Part shown: one piece after another, positions 24,801 to 39,340 of the stretch
Position numbering within the stretch: the first letter of the stretch is position 1
How the letters are laid out: each line of letters begins with the position of its first letter
Source: Dipylidium caninum
Taxonomy: Eukaryota; Platyhelminthes; Cestoda; Cyclophyllidea; Dipylidiidae
Assembly: GCA_017562135.1 (NCBI GenBank)
Contig: QEYB01001296.1
Location: 62,001-126,000, forward strand
Direction: 5' to 3'
DNA length: 64,000 nucleotides
Notes under the pieces: model-generated
The model's database searches: none
Told to the model about the DNA's origin: nothing
The model's input: the letters and a program-made list of their open reading frames with translations, nothing else
Position numbers and translations under genes: made by a program

Positions 24801-27663
24801 TCAGTGAGATGCGCGCATTCTGATTTACGCCGTTTAGCTACTGTTGTATGCTACAACTTCATGATTCCACTAGCAGACATGCAAAACCACTCACATCCTC
24901 CATATAACGTTGGACGGAAATGTTGTAAGGATTCCAGTGTTCATTATCCAAATAATCCCATGTCGCATTTGCAATTGCCATATAATGAATAAAGTTTTGA
25001 GGATCATTCGGCGATAATCTATTTCCCGATGCGTTGACATCAGTCCTTGAGGCGACGAGGCTAGCAACTTCGGCCATCGAAAGACCCACTTCGCCCGAGG
25101 CGCGTAACTCTTGCATTTCGCATGTCGGTGTTTGTTGAATGAGATAAGCGGTCTGCGGGAGAATGAAAGTTGGGTTAAGTCATTTGCAGGCAGAAACATT
25201 GGCACAGACATGAGTATTGTGCCTATCACCTTTTCGGCCTAGTGCCACATCCGCTCCTGACTGGATACGCAATTTGATAGAGAGAAAAGAAGTTTCTCTT
25301 GCTCGTTATATGTTACGGTTAAGTTCAGGTTGCATCAGCCTCTTATCTCCCTTGTCATTGGTTGAACGATAATGAGATTAATTAGCACACATTCGAGGCA
25401 AATAAGTTTGCGATTACAGGGACTTGTACCTCTCCCTATGGTGTTAGCGCTGATCAAAGAAGGGCAAATGCTCTCTGACGGGAAGAACCTGGCTTACCTT
25501 GCGTGTGGGATTAGGTTGGTAGGATTGAAGGCAAACCGAAATTTATGGTGCTTGGGTGCCGAGTTGACCCAAACAAAGTCACAGAGCTAAGAGGTCCACA
25601 TTCCCACTTAAAAGAGGTCTAACTGGAGCAAAAATCATCGTGTGTAATTTTAGATGTCGTGTCTGAATCGGAAACATCTCATCCCGAATGAATTCGTCTG
25701 CCAGTATGGAATAGATGATGTGATAGACAAAGGAGGAAGCAGAGAACGACAGCTACTTGAGGGAACGGTGAGGAGACTTATAGTTTGGTCTAAAAGGTAT
25801 AATTCCCTTAGAAAGATATTCTTAAATTTCACTATTGAGGAATCGTCCCTTTTGTCTGGACAAAATAAGTAATGAACGATCTGAGACAGTATACTGGTTT
25901 AAGTTCGGCACGATTACTGTGCTGGAGATGCTGGACTGGAGCAAATAGGAGGACGAGTCGAAAGGGGAAACGAGTGAGAGAGATCTCCTTTGAGACTCCA
26001 GTCAATACATTCGCCGATATTTGTGGCGCCAAATTAACAGTTTACTGGACGATATTAGGGCTTTTACGCATAGTGTGGCGGGTAAGTGACGCGGGTAGTG
26101 TCTTAAAAGAAGTGGCCGACAGGACCATGCCGCGATGAGGTGAGGAACTCATTGGTTGACATCAAATAGAATTTTATAACGAATGCCATGAGGCCAAATC
26201 ATTATGAGAAGGCGGCTTGTTTCAAAGGGGGAAAGGCAAGTTATGAATATGAAGAGAAGATCCTTTAGTGTCAGAAATGAAGGGGACACTTTGACGTATG
26301 TTACTCCCCTCTGTAACCGCATCTACACAATTTGCTGGTTTCTGTTCCTATCTATACAGGCATAGCGTGGAGTGGGGAGGTCTTAGTGACCCTTCATGAC
26401 CCTTCACGACATTTCTGCGACTAAGCGTGCGCGCACGTTTGCTACTCTACTGAGTTGCACGCGAATTCTACTCTCGTCTGCCAGTGGACCCCCCAGATGA
26501 CTTGGTGACGGGTCCAGACTGGGACAGAAGGCATTCAGGTATCCGAACGAAAGTGAACATCGAAATGGTCGTCTCCCGTGACAAGTGACGGGATTCTGTA
26601 GATGAAAGCGAGAGTTTCCTTTCAAAATAGCCTAAGATAATATTACCTGGCGAGACAGCTCGACATCCGAGGCTTTTTCTATTTGTCTAAGCTCTTGCAA
26701 CCATGGCGATGCCGTCCTCCGAACATTTGGGACAGGAAAAGGCATCCGGAAAGTTTCTTGACTTGCTAATTCGCGTATCTTGTCACTTTTTGAATTTTGT
26801 ACACAAGAGATTAGGTTTTTGAGTGATTCGAATTCAACACTCAGGAGAACAGATAGTCCCACACTGAAGGTGAAAAGAAATATCGTAAATGCTCGGAAGC
26901 AGACATAGAGGAATATAAGTATTTTTCTTGAAATCGGAATGCTATCCGTAACGGGAAGGCGGCGTGAGGATTGAACGATGCCTTCTGAATATTCGCGAGC
27001 GGGTGAGGAGTAGGGGCTGGTGTCTTCGACCATTAATGCTGAGGTTGACGACTTGGCGGCCTCTGTGAAGGCTGATGAAAGCGAGGAAGCGCGTGAACTT
27101 AGTGGAGCAGAGGTATGGAACAGCAGGGCAGGTACAATGAACTGTCGACGTTTTGGTTTGCATAAACACAACATGAGGAAGGCTATAAAGAGCAATAAGT
27201 AGAGAACTCCCAAGAAGACAGAGAACAGAAGGAATGACAATGGAGTGTGAAGACCTTGGGTGTCAATTAGCATCACTGACATATTCCTGGATGCGCGAAT
27301 AAGAACTAGATGATTGTCTTCTTGGAGTCCTGTCTTCGATAGAAGATACTGAAAGTAGTGGGTGTTCTGACAGTCCGATAATTGTACATAGATGAGAAGT
27401 GGTTTGGTAGGGGCACCTATCTCAAAATTGAGTGCGAAACGATATGGTTCATCCGAATCTTTCTCTTGGCTACCGAAAAGTATCACGTCTTTATCCACAA
27501 GTAACTCTTCCGAGATGTTTAACTCATTGCGATCATTGGGGGAAAGTATTCCAAGCTTGACTTGAACGTATACTGGAGTGCCTGTGACCCAACCTAAAGG
27601 GAGAGGAATTCTCGATAAATGGTTGTTCAGACCTCTGGACAACTGGTTGTGGGTCAGGAAGTT
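21836..27663 (-). CDS. Giant membrane protein gene, membrane exons 12-18
   Basis: Exons 27663-26647, 25152-24895, 24271-23973, 23584-23300, 22677-22359, 22072-21956 and 21897-21836. Phases are 0, 0, 2, 2, 0, 0, 2 and every junction fits. The 1017-base exon completes the ectodomain, then carries a membrane helix (about residues 852-878, FLLFSVFLGVLYLLLFIAFL), a Ser-rich loop and a second helix (about 958-986, FLYVCFRAFTIFLFTFSVGL). The next exons form a second, likely lumenal, domain with sequons NAT, NIS and NAT, and motifs WDYLDNEHWNPYNIS and FAGFLGIPQPADARY. A third helix (about 1344-1366, YLRIFLLILDAYLII) follows LREWINIA. The junctions MWN-R-ERFHFELICLYSK and FAT-V-NKNDIF are especially convincing because codons are restored across the intron. 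No family is recognised. Confidence 0.72.
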
Positions 27664-28546
27664 CTGATTGCCGTGGAATAACCTATGTGTGTAGGGAAGC
27701 GAGGAGGGGAAATTTCTGGCATGCGCGTGGGTGAATAAGGCAACGAAACAGGCTCTGATTGGCCGCTTGAAGGCAGCTCGTGCACTGGCCGTCCGAGGAT
27801 ACGCGTAGCGCCTGCAACCAATCGCGTCTCGGCGCTCGAAAGGCGGCGCAACCGCAATGCAAGAATCAATTCGACTATGCCTCTTCACTGATATTAACGC
27901 GCCACCAAGCCGATAAAATAAGGTGTTCTTTCACCAAATTTGCGTTAAATATAAGTTAGTGACAGTGAATTTTTATCCCTCATTAACTACTGACCATTCC
28001 CACTCTTTTCAAAGACACTTGAGAGAATAGTTAATCTGAGGGTGAAGGAAATACGAGTAGACCGGACCAGCTACAAGTACTCTGGCAACTCCTCTGTACC
28101 GACTACATTTTTTTACGCGACAACCTCTCAGACGAAAAACTACACTCTGATGTGCCGTGGAAGTCGCGATGGTGGTAGGTCAGTCGGGCGACTAGTAAGC
28201 GTGGGCGGTGCTATTCAGATGATATTGAATAGATGGCTGAAAGCAACTCCGAATGCCACCTTCATTTTAACTCAGCAAAGGCGTATTAACGCGGGGAAAA
28301 TATCAAAGATCTTTCAGTAAATTTTTCTCTCTTCGGTGTTTAACCTTCATCGGCAAAATAAGCCATGTCATTGAGGAAGTGCTTTGACCCCTGCTGGAAT
28401 TAAACTTCTCAGCGTGCTAAACACCATCCTCTTAACGTAGTGGAGGTGAAAGCGGATTATTTCATTATGCAAAAAACACAAAATAAGTTAAATTGTCCCA
28501 CGTCCTGTTTTATAACTATGATGATGAATCTAGGTATTTGAATCAC

Positions 28547-31500
28547 TGCAAAATTATTCCAGTTTAATGCATTATTTCGATCACTCCAAGGTGTCAGGGA
28601 TGCGTTTATTGCAGAAAAAGGACTGTCAACTGCCAAGGCACCGATCTCCAGTACATAATTTCTCTGTCCTAACGCCCGCGTTAAAGCCTGTTTTCGAACA
28701 GGCATTTCACCAGGCGAAAGGGTGAAACGGCCGTCAGCAGAGGTAAGAAGACATGTGGACTCTCGGGAGGCAAGCTGCCATTTGGCTCCGCGGGTAAACG
28801 TTCTTGAGTCAGACAAATAGTCCAGAGCGCACATTAAGCTGGACCGGTCAAAAAATGGCCGCAGTACTTGAATAAGACTAATTTTCCTTTGGAGCTCTAA
28901 TCTTCCTGCAAATTCCATTGAAGTGTAACCGTTAGTTGTTTGTCAGTTATTTCCGATACGCAACTTCCTATTTTCCGCGTACTCTATAAATTTGTGAGTA
29001 TCAAAAAATGACACTTGTCTCCCTTAGGAATATTGAGGTTGAGATTACCGTAAATGAGAAGGATTAGGCTAAAATGCAAATCAAGTCGGCGGTGTGGGGG
29101 GAAGCGTCAGACGGCGTCATTTTAGTTTGCCCTGCAGATTGCGTACACTTTTTTAAATCACCCTTCACAGCTTGGCTTGGTCGTCTAAGTGTCCGTGTTT
29201 AGGTTGTCACCTACTCTGCACTGCAGCACAAAAGGTAACTCGAAGGCATCGGCGGTTATGTTAAGTGTTGGTGTCCGAGGGAGAAGCAACGGTCCCATAG
29301 CTTGAGAATTTCAAAGGACACTGTTTTACCCGCGTTTTTCCGTGTTACTCCGACTGACCTCAGGACCTCGGCGTTTCGGAGTATGCAGGCGGTCATCTTC
29401 CTCCTCCCCTCTTGCCCGATGTGCTTTAGCGACATTGGCAGCTGTTAGAACCACACGGTAAGACACAAGCAGTATGCTTGGTAAGATGGCACCATTGACA
29501 TATATGAGCCCAGTACGTGAGATGTGCAGCGTGTTATACACCTTCAAGCTGACCGACCCATCTACTTAAAAAACGCATGGCATTTAGGTAGGGAGAACTC
29601 AAGACAGGCAAATGTCAGCATCTGCTATTCGAATGAACGATTATATGCCATTAATGAAGTGAAAAGTGGAAGCATAGTAAAGTGACCGCGAGTGTCGGCC
29701 GAGGATCAGAACATTGCAGACAGACTCTTCTTCCCGCCACGGGCATGCGGAGTGAGGATCGATTGCGGCGGCCCAGGCGGAGGCAACGAATAAGCAGTGA
29801 AGCAGCGACTCGCCTCCTGTACTCTTGCCATTGCCGACCCCTCTACCCGAGGCAGAACACCCCTTAGTCTTTTCGCCTTTTCGTCTACCTGCTCCGCCCC
29901 GCTACTCACACGCCTTCGACTTTTCGCCTTCTTATTCTTATTATCATCTTCCATGGGCTGCTATTTTGGATTCATTTGTAGAGCGTCGCAGAGACGTGTC
30001 ATTACCGTAAAATACACGTAAATAAGCCGTTTTTCTAAACGATGGCAGTTATTTTCAATAAATTAATTGAGTGTGTGTCGTGATAATTTATTTAGCTTGT
30101 CCTCGACTTTAGTCCCTAAATGCGCACAAGTATCCATGCGTATAATCGCATAAGCATGCGTGTTTATATGTGCATATATATGCAAAGTGAAAATTGAGGA
30201 TGTAGTATTTGAAAATCCATCTACTCTCGAATAGGCACCTTTTCAGTGGCCTGCCCCGCAGGGGATATCGTGCCTGAGTCAACGGCGTGTGTGCAACCTC
30301 GACTCCCGCTTATTCTTTATGGATGAAAGCAAGGGCAGCTGAACGTGTAACAAATGACTCTTCTCACCCTCTGTCGCAAACATAAAGGAAAATTGTCGGA
30401 GGCACATCAGCAACACAAATGGGAGAAACAAATGGCTAATAAATTCTATTAAGTAGAAAAACCATCCTGTTTTGCGTTATGGCTGGCGGACGGCAAATAT
30501 ACTCTCCCGCAGATCATAATTCTAGTGGAACTGTTCTACAAAAAGTTTGCTTTACCGTTATTGACCGCCAAAGTGAATAGCAAAAAAAAAGAAGATGCCA
30601 GCCGCCTTATCCTCTTTGCTGCAGGGAGCATCGGGAAATGGCCAAGTCTTCACATGAACACGAGGGTAGTTATAAAACCGCACTCTTTTGAGAGCCGGTT
30701 TTGCTTAATATTTGGCCGCCTCATTCGTAAGGCGATGATTTCTGCCTTGCATAACTTTATTTTCATAGTTAATCTAAACGTCGTGATAGAAGTTTGCGAG
30801 GTTAAAAGATTTAAGCAATTGACACATCTTCCTTCAAATGGGAAATTGTGCAAAAGTGGTTGGACTTGGGGCCTGAAAATACGGCCCTTAGATTCACGTT
30901 AAGGCAAATGCTAACAGTGACAAACGTTACCACCATTAAAGCAATGAATACTAGCGGTCAGACCAAGTTTAAATGTCAGGTCTTCAGGCGAAGAGATGCC
31001 AGAGAGATACTATTGAGCATATTTTCTCACAATATACCTTTTGAATACCGGTCTTTTACGCCCTATTTCCTCGTCCAATATAGACAGGCATTTTGAGAAC
31101 GGATGATAAGACGGGACTTATTGCAAGTCTGAGGTAGTGCCTGGGATAGCATTGCAATTTGGCTCATTTTCGACGCATCACTGCAAAGGGCCTTGGAAGG
31201 CTACACACACGACAATTTCGAATGTGCACCGGTTTTACTTTAGTAAGCAGCATGAGCTAGTCGGATTTGTAGAAGAAAAACAGCGAAGAGTGCAGCTGTC
31301 GCTAACTTTAAGTAGCATAGTGAATAAATCAACTTGGAGGAACTAACCACATAAAGTGAATAATGATCTTGAAAAACTGTAACCGTCTGCACGGCGAGAC
31401 ATATCCGACTTCGTTATTCCAAACTGAAATTTATGGACGGTATCTCGGTGCAGCTGGTGATTGAGTTTGGGCGATTTTGGCAGTTGGGAAGAGTCACAAA

Positions 31501-34497
31501 ATATCGCACGCATGAGGCTCCTGTGGTGCCCTACAGCGCAAGATAACAACCGAAGAAATGTCCTCCTAATTAGATATTAGTAGGTCGCCGTGTGTGACCG
31601 GTTATAGAAGGTGGATCTACAAAATCTCATATGATGATGATGGACTTTATGTAATACTGCCTCCTTTTGGATCCGTCTGTCAGCACAAACTTTTCGCAGT
31701 CTGCGTGAGGTAAATATGGTATTCTGTAGAAAATACCAACGCCGGCTCTACCACCACGCCCTGAGATGTCTGTACAACCAGAAAATCGCAGTGGCTGCTC
31801 CTCAAGTGAACAAGTCGGAGTTCTAAAGGCCCTGAAGTCTACTTCGCAATGCTGCTACAACAGTGCAACGCTGAAGGACAGAAAACTTAAAACAAATTGT
31901 TTTTAGGTAACCATATTCATTTCTTATCCATGAGCTCAGGCAACACTATTGACGGTTGGGAGCTCAGGGAAGAAGTGAAACCATACTTTAAATATCACTT
32001 TCACTACTCTGTCCGTGACCATGACCGCGAATCCAGAAGGGCAGTTCTAAGTGTCTCAGGATACAAAAGGCGAAGGAAAATCTCTGCCTCGAGATTGACA
32101 ATGTAGTCAAATCATCGCGAGGATTGAATTACTTGGTGTTGGGAGAAGGACGATGTCGCACACCAAGGCTCCTGGTGAAATGGCGAGCCGAGTTAAGCAG
32201 AAGTGAGTTAAGGGAACTCAATGGTACTTGAAAACGAAAACCCACTTTAGGTGCGCTAACCGAATTGAAAAGTGAAACGCGAAATGTGAAAAGTGGTCTC
32301 CTGAAGCCAAAGCGTGAGCCAGGTCCCCGTACCCTGTTATTTGCAATCCTCCCGAATACTTCTAATAATTAAAATGCGCTTATTACGGCCGAAGCGGCTT
32401 AGGCAATAAGAGGGAGAAAAGATTCACAGCAGAAAATTCAATTCTTCTGGAAGGCTATTGAATGAGGCAGGCGGGTAATGCTCAACGATGAGATAAGGAA
32501 GACCTCTTTTAAGAGCTATTGTTTAGCCAGGAGTACGTGCTCTCGTTCCCTTAACGGGCCTACCATCCCCTCGCCATTACTCCCAGTTGCAGCAAATCGG
32601 AATCACTGAAAACCTCGGTGCACATGAATTAGCTGGTGTAAACAAGAATTTCGCAAAGTGTAAAACACCACTAGAAAACAGATATTTGCGCCACAGAGAC
32701 TTGCCTTTAGCTGATATGTGCAGCTGAAATTTTCGGTCTATTTCATTAATAATGTATGAGAACGGTGTTCCTGGCTGTTGTGGTGAGAGAATGCGGACGG
32801 CCACTGGTAACTTATACGTTCTATTCTCGTCCGATTGTGCCTGCATTATCTCTTTGGAAAATGGTACTGAACATCCTTGAGCATGCCAGTTCGCGGTGTT
32901 AAAGTGGAACGGTTTAAGATTCTGAAAGGGGAAAAGAATTTTCGGGGGTGACTGAAATCTCAAGACTTTCTCTCCCCCATTTTGGCCTTTGCTTGCATAC
33001 GCATAATCAAATTTTCTTTGCATCCGACGAGTCTACGCAAGTGTCTTTCGGTTTGGAGTGGGAAGTAAATAAGTAGGCGTTGAGTGCTCCTTTCTGGGGA
33101 TAAGCAGAGTAGGGAGAAAAACGCCTCATCACATCAGATAATCCGTGAACAACAGCTAGCATATGCCCATTTTTTAACAACTCTCGACAGCAATTCACGA
33201 CGAAGCGGCTACAAAACCTAGGAGATAGTGGGATCTCACCTGGAATTTGACATACTTCTGCTCCCTTTGGCGAAACACTTGAAGCGGATTTTGGGAAGAC
33301 AAGTTAAGATTACGGCCGGCCAAATCGACGAGGAAGAACTCCGGTTGTGTAGCATTAGTTGACACGTACTTCGTGAGTATAGCTTCTTCCAGATCAGGAA
33401 TGTTGTTTCTCAGTTGAAAAATGAAGTGCTTGTTTAGAAAATAATGGGATTTTTCAGGAGTTAAAGGCAGGAAAAGTTGGAGTTGATAGGAATTTGAATG
33501 GAAACTGGTAGTCTTTTCTGGATGTTTGGAATTCCGCCTTTTGCCGAGTGTAGTGAATTCGATGCCCAGTTCAAGGAGTATTTTCGGTACATCGGTTTGT
33601 CGCCGACGTTTCAGGTGGCACTGAATGGGGCCGTTTTTGAAGTCGAAGTCCGGCGTCAGGGTAAATTTAAGCGTTTTCCCTATAAAATTTAAGTAATTAA
33701 CGTATCATGTGCAATAAAGTGGGGCAAAATCCTGTCGCATTCACAGGCAACGTCATTAATCATTAATTATGAGGAAGGAGGTATTAAGGGTGAACTACAT
33801 GTCTACTGGGGCAAACTTGGCGGGTGGGACGCCGTTAGAATTCATAATTATACGCCTACGGTCGCTGGGATAATTTTGCTGCGACCAAATCAATGCTGGC
33901 CGGGCTGGACGACTTCTAATTAAAACGGCCGCCTGGGAGATTATGCACCTCTCTGAGGGCACTTTAAAATTCCCCCACAGCTTTAACTCGACGCTGCTGC
34001 AGTTATCAGCAAAACAGCGTTCGAAATGGTCCAGAGCAGTGAATTGGGGAAGTGGTTAAAAAAGCCAACATAATGATCCTCCGACATAAACATCCAGAGG
34101 ATATTTTTTCGGGAAGTGCCGAGTGCTTACTAAAGGCGCTCTTATGAACCATGATAAGGCCGAAAGCTAGTCATGGTCACCGTTTTAATGGGGTCGTCTC
34201 AGTCGCACAACGAGCGCCCAGTGAGAACAGGCGGTAGATTTTGTGTTCTTCGCGCTTCCACTTCGCTTTTGCCGCCTCACCGCTTCTTCACAGTCAGAAT
34301 GACATGAAATAATCTATAGAATTAGGAGCCAAATACCTTTCACTCAGACTGAGGTGAGACAGGGACATACATGATGGATTTTGAGAAAAGATGGCAAGCA
34401 GTCAGGCGAGAATTTGATGAGACTTGTTTCTAGGTGATTGACAAGCAAAACGATTCTATGGTTAAAGGACCTAGTAAACTCTTTCAAGTACGCATTT
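28547..34497 (-). CDS. Giant membrane protein gene, ectodomain exons 6-11
   Basis: Exons 34497-34371, 33932-33860, 33679-33240, 32921-32669, 31530-31348 and 28905-28547 continue the gene with joining phases (0, 1, 0, 1, 1, 0). The 33679-33240 exon and the start of 32921 have strong splice sites and read as a beta-rich ectodomain (FTLTPDFDFKNGPIQCHL; SYIINEIDRKFQLHIS). The 28905 exon (YVLEIGALAVDSPFSAINAS) faintly recalls an immunoglobulin- or cadherin-like strand pattern, but no diagnostic DxNDN motif is present. Weak points are the 32669 donor (gtgttt), the whole 31530-31348 exon and the 28547 donor (gtgatt). The 33932-33860 exon was chosen because it is the only one found that satisfies the required phase 0 to 1; it sits inside a longer open frame (34055-33795). 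Confidence 0.6.
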
Positions 34498-36227
34498 CTA
34501 AAGACAAATTCCCCCAAAATACACATCTATTGGATTTTTGGCCACTACTGAAGGTTGGTCTGTCGGTGTGTAGTGGGAAAATGATAGGTGTGTATACTGA
34601 GGCCAATTAGCTAAGAAAGCAGACATCCACATTTGGCATTCCTATTAAGAATATTTATCTGGAGAAATCCCTCTCAGGAAGATCTCTTACCACCATCACA
34701 AGGGTGAGGTTTGAGAAGAGCAGCGAAGCAAGCTGCTGGAAGGGGACGAAGAGCCCTCACAGGCCCTAGTCCATCGCGATGTCGCCTACCTTGCAAACTA
34801 TTTTAGTCATCTCGGGCCCTCTATGCTCTAAGGCGCATGAAAAGCAGGGAAAGTTGGCGGCAACACTTCTCTCCTACCTCGCTTTGCAGACGCAGTCCCC
34901 TCTCAGGAGGAACCCCCGGTGCGGTGTACCCCGCCTGCGGCAAATGCGCCACCACCACCCTCGACGCTGTGACCTGTGACCACGTCCACTCGAAAGCACA
35001 GAGCCTCGGTTGCGACTTCATTTCAAAATGACGCATGAAATGAATAAAATAAATTCTCTCCCCTTAAAATAGGCCTCAACGTTGGCCCAAGATCCTATTG
35101 TTGAAATTCTAGTGAGGCGGAATCGCGACTTAGAGCACTCTTATGGCCTAATTTTGTTATGATGTAAAGCAAAAGGACGTTGGGGAGGGAAGAAATCTGT
35201 CTGTTTAAAATTGCCTTTCTGCGATGTTTCTACTAAAGGCAAGTTTGACCGCCTCTACGTCCAATAACATACCCCGAAAGCACAACTTTGCTTTTTCCAC
35301 CAGGTAGCGATCCAACGGGTAACACTCCCTACCGAAATATCGCAGGCAGTGTGGAGAGGCGTAGCAGGGGATTTGGCAACAGCTCGAATTTGAGTCTGTT
35401 CAATACAAAAACATTAGTTTATCTTTTCACTTGGCACATTAAGTAACATGAAATCAAAATGAAAGTAAAGGCAATTGTTAAATGTGGCTCCGGTTCATCG
35501 GTAGTGCCGCTCAGTCGCCATCGCTGCTTGAACCATCGCCAAATGCGAAGACTTGTCGAAGCGTTTGCCCCTCTGCGTCCCACCTCCGCATCCCTTTATT
35601 CCATCATAAATGATCAGGACGTTCACTAAGTCCCTTTTGAAAGGCTTTCGCTCTCTTTCCCTTCATCAAAGCAATTATTGGCAATTTCAGTAAAGCAACA
35701 ACTTGTTAAAAAATAAGCATTATTTGTGGCCATGCGAAATTACAATGAATTAGACTGTCGTGAAATTTTCACTTCTATGGGCTGGATATCAGAGATGAAA
35801 TGAGGTAGAGGGATAGCGAAGAGTAACAATCGCGCCAGGTAGAGAATCATTAGTTTTTAACGACAGGAAAACATGCTGGGGGCATTGTGGAGACGTTAGA
35901 AGACGCAGGAGGACGCTGTGTCGGGAGAGTGGAACGATTGCCGGTTTGTCTGGCCACATTACTGGCTCATGTAGTGCCATAGGCTTAAGAAATAACCGAG
36001 AAAGTCGTCCTCATAGTGGCAATCCCTACACAGTAACGTTGATTGGTACGACTTTCGGCCTTGTGTTGATGAAGACTGGGGCAGATCAGTAGATAACGTT
36101 TGAGAAGTTAAAAGTGGACATTAAAAATTTTGTGCCCTTCCCCAATATGACTCCGCTTTGTTCACACACGTAATACTTTTTGGGATTAACTAATGCAAAG
36201 CACTTTAATTTTAATTTTCTGCCTCTT

Positions 36228-36255
36228 CCTCCGCCTCCTCCTCCTCCTCCTCCTC
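36228..36255. repeat. CTC-type trinucleotide repeat
   Basis: Pyrimidine-rich run of cct/ctc triplets, slightly impure at both ends, within the long intron between giant-gene exons 39580-39405 and 34497-34371. Confidence 0.85.
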
Positions 36256-37381
36256 TTCTGCCCCAAGAGCGGCAATGGAACATGAACGCCAAGATGAGTG
36301 TATCATGACAGCGTATTGTTGCCTGCTGATATTTACAGAGAGATAACTATTGTGTTGAAGTACTACAAAGCCGACCACTTGTCACAATGTCTACCTTCTT
36401 CGAGGACATTTGAGAGGATTTTAATCCCGTCCACGTGCCATTGTTAGGCATTTGAGACAGTTTAAGTTGGAAAGGTGAAGCTATAAGCAAGGATGCTGTT
36501 TGTGAGACTTCAAAGGAAGTGACTGATGTCAAATAGCTTCGTGCTATAGCGCGATTATAGCACGTTCATGGTGCATTTCTGTGTCAGGAGTAAGAGCGAT
36601 TTTAGACCCTTTTTTGGTCCACGTGCAAATGTACGCAATTGTAAGGAGGAGTCCACTCCCAACTAGGTGGAGTATGCCCGACCATCGGAGGGGATTTTAA
36701 TAAAGCTGAGGCGGACTTTACCCGTTTTATCAAGAAAATGTTGGCCTAATGAAACTGTGACTGGCTCAGAGTTGATGGTAGACTAATGTCCCGTGGTCGC
36801 CTACATTTAATTTTGGCCAAACAGCAACGGCAATAACTTGACGTGGGTTGATTTGCCACCGTTTTGACAGATGCAATCACTGATATTTTTGCAACGTTGA
36901 CTCACACGTCAGGGCAGAAGCGGGTAGCCGCATATTCCAGTCGATGTGCTTCACCCCGCACGACCGCATCAGGCACAGCTGGCAAACCCTCCGAGCCTTG
37001 TCGCACCGTTCATCCCTTTGATCAACGTAGGAGTCCAGGAGGAATTCCTTAAATACTTCTGTCACAAGGGGACAGTTCGTCGTGCAGTATAGTGAATTGG
37101 GTGCCGGCTTTAGGGGCGTTGTAACCTTAAATTTTCATATGCGTTTAACTTCATCTCCGCGCCTAGTGTGGAACCTTCGGGGAAAAAGCAAGTCTCAAGC
37201 GAAGGAGGAGCCAGGGGTGGGTCAAAAGCAGGCCCTGGGACGTGGCGATGGCATGGGTGAATAGTGACCTAGTCGGGGCAACCCCACCAAATGCCTTCGG
37301 GGCTAAGAAGATAAAACTAGCTGAGTTTTCACCAGTCCTCCGGTGAAATGACTCCTATTCCAAAGGGTAATTTGTCTTCTT

Positions 37382-37451
37382 CATCTTCCTCATCCACGGG
37401 TGATTACAAGAAAAACCATCTTCCTCATCCACGGGTGATTACAAGAAAAAC
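37382..37451. repeat. 35-bp perfect direct tandem duplication
   Basis: Two identical 35-base units (37382-37416 and 37417-37451) starting catcttcctcatccacgggt. They follow a short tcttcttcatcttcc pyrimidine run inside the long intron of the giant gene. Replication slippage is a likely origin. Confidence 0.92.
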
Positions 37452-39340
37452 CGCCCCAAATGGCGAGAATGACGGCTTTGACTTCACCTCGTCTCGGTGC
37501 TTCACAGACACCCCTGGTCTTCCGCGGGTCTAATGCTTGACGCAATTTGGGTCATGTTTTTCACATTCCATTAAACTAATTGCCATAATGCCATTGCCAT
37601 TCTGCCTTAATTCACAACTACTTCTTCCAATTAACTTGATCTAATTTTTCAAATTAGATTTGAGAAAAAAATAACATTTTTCCATGTCTGCGATTCTGCA
37701 ACTCAACATACACAATGACAGAGTTCGTACAGCTCTCCAAAAACATTGTACATTGAGACGAAAAGCACTTTAGGCTGTGGAAGCACCAAAAAGTGCCAGC
37801 GTTAAAGATATGCATCGTGGCGAGGCAGAACCTCGGGATGGTGCAAGACTTATCAACAGACAGATGGCACATACTCCGGTAGAGCAAGGCTCATTCAACG
37901 TCCTCTGAAACAGTCCGGCCTCCAGGTTTTCAAAGAGTCGGGCACTTCGCTTGCCACCCACGGGTAAGGACAGATTTCGGAGAATGGCTGTTGACTGTCT
38001 GTCTGGATATGGCTTCATTGACAAATAGTACCTGTTCGGTAAGGGGTGTCTAAAGCGAAATACCATCGGAACAGAATACAGTGCGAGTACAAAACGGCGT
38101 CTCTATCTGTTATCGCCAAGAACTTGGAACTTTAAGGCGTCGAGTGGACTTTGTCGTGTAAGCAGTTTATCGAAACACTGGCAACTTCAAAGGTGGAGGA
38201 AGATGAAGACAGATACGCAGAGAAAACTTAAGTTGGGCTCAGCCGCCACCAACGCCGCCTGCAAAAAGGCTGCGCGGAAACGGCGTGTATCCATGCGTGT
38301 AAGAGAAAAATTATCTCTTTGCGTAGTCCACCCCACACAGGCATGTGGAATCGGCTCCTCCTGTTTTGTCACTCCGAGTGACAAGTCGAACTTTAACTTT
38401 GGATATTATACAGTTAAATTAAGGTTTGATTGCATCAAGAAGGTCGGCTCAAAGGGCACTTTCAAACAACGTGGTTAGTTTAGTTAACGAGTGTTCGACC
38501 GAGCCTTTCCTTCACGCACACCATTAGCATGCTCCGCACGGGAGACCAGTCTCTCGTCAACATTCTCCAATTATATAACCCTCTTTTTTCTCCAATTCTC
38601 CTGCATTCACCGTTGCTGCCATGCGCGTGTCTATTGCAGGAAAAGCCGGAAATGTCTGCAAGAAGTCTAATTTCGGTCGAAATGCATATCTGGAGGAGGC
38701 GAGGGAGAAGGAGAGTCGCCTTCTGCACGAGTGGTCTTGTGGGTCTCCACGTTCACCGCACTTACTGATGGGTAGTGGGAAAGTTAAGGTCGACATTACT
38801 GCGTCAATGAGGCACTCGTAGTTGGAACCGGGTAGCGCAAGAAAATTCCACGACAATTATTCACCACCACCATGTTCTGCCTTCTCCGTCGCATAGCTTA
38901 CATTCATCCATAGACGGTCATCGGCGTCGTCGACTTACTTTTGGCCTTAAAGATTCATTACGTGGAAAAATTGCGTAAATCCTTACGATCCGATGATACC
39001 TTTTTTCGACGGTTATGTATGAGTGAAAATGAAGCATGGACAATATTCTGGCATATAAGAGGCAGTTCCAGGTCCTCATCCCCGTGTTGTGCCCATTTAT
39101 TTTCCATAAGAGCGTACTTGAGTCAAATGAGCATGTATTATGACCCCTGCAACTTGAATTTACGTTTCGGTGTGGGTTTAGGCCTTCAAAAAGGGTCATA
39201 GCTCTCGCCCCAAGTATTTGAGGTATTTGCAACAACTCAACACAACTCCTCGTTACAGCGGGTTGGCAACCACACGAATTGGCGGCACCCAAAGGAGAAT
39301 AAGCTTGATAACTGAGAGTGTCTGGCATGAAGCATTAGAA

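Noticed and set aside
28547..28905. Cadherin-like repeat in the giant protein
   Set aside because: A short strand pattern resembles cadherins, but the calcium-binding DxNDN, DRE and DxD motifs are absent.
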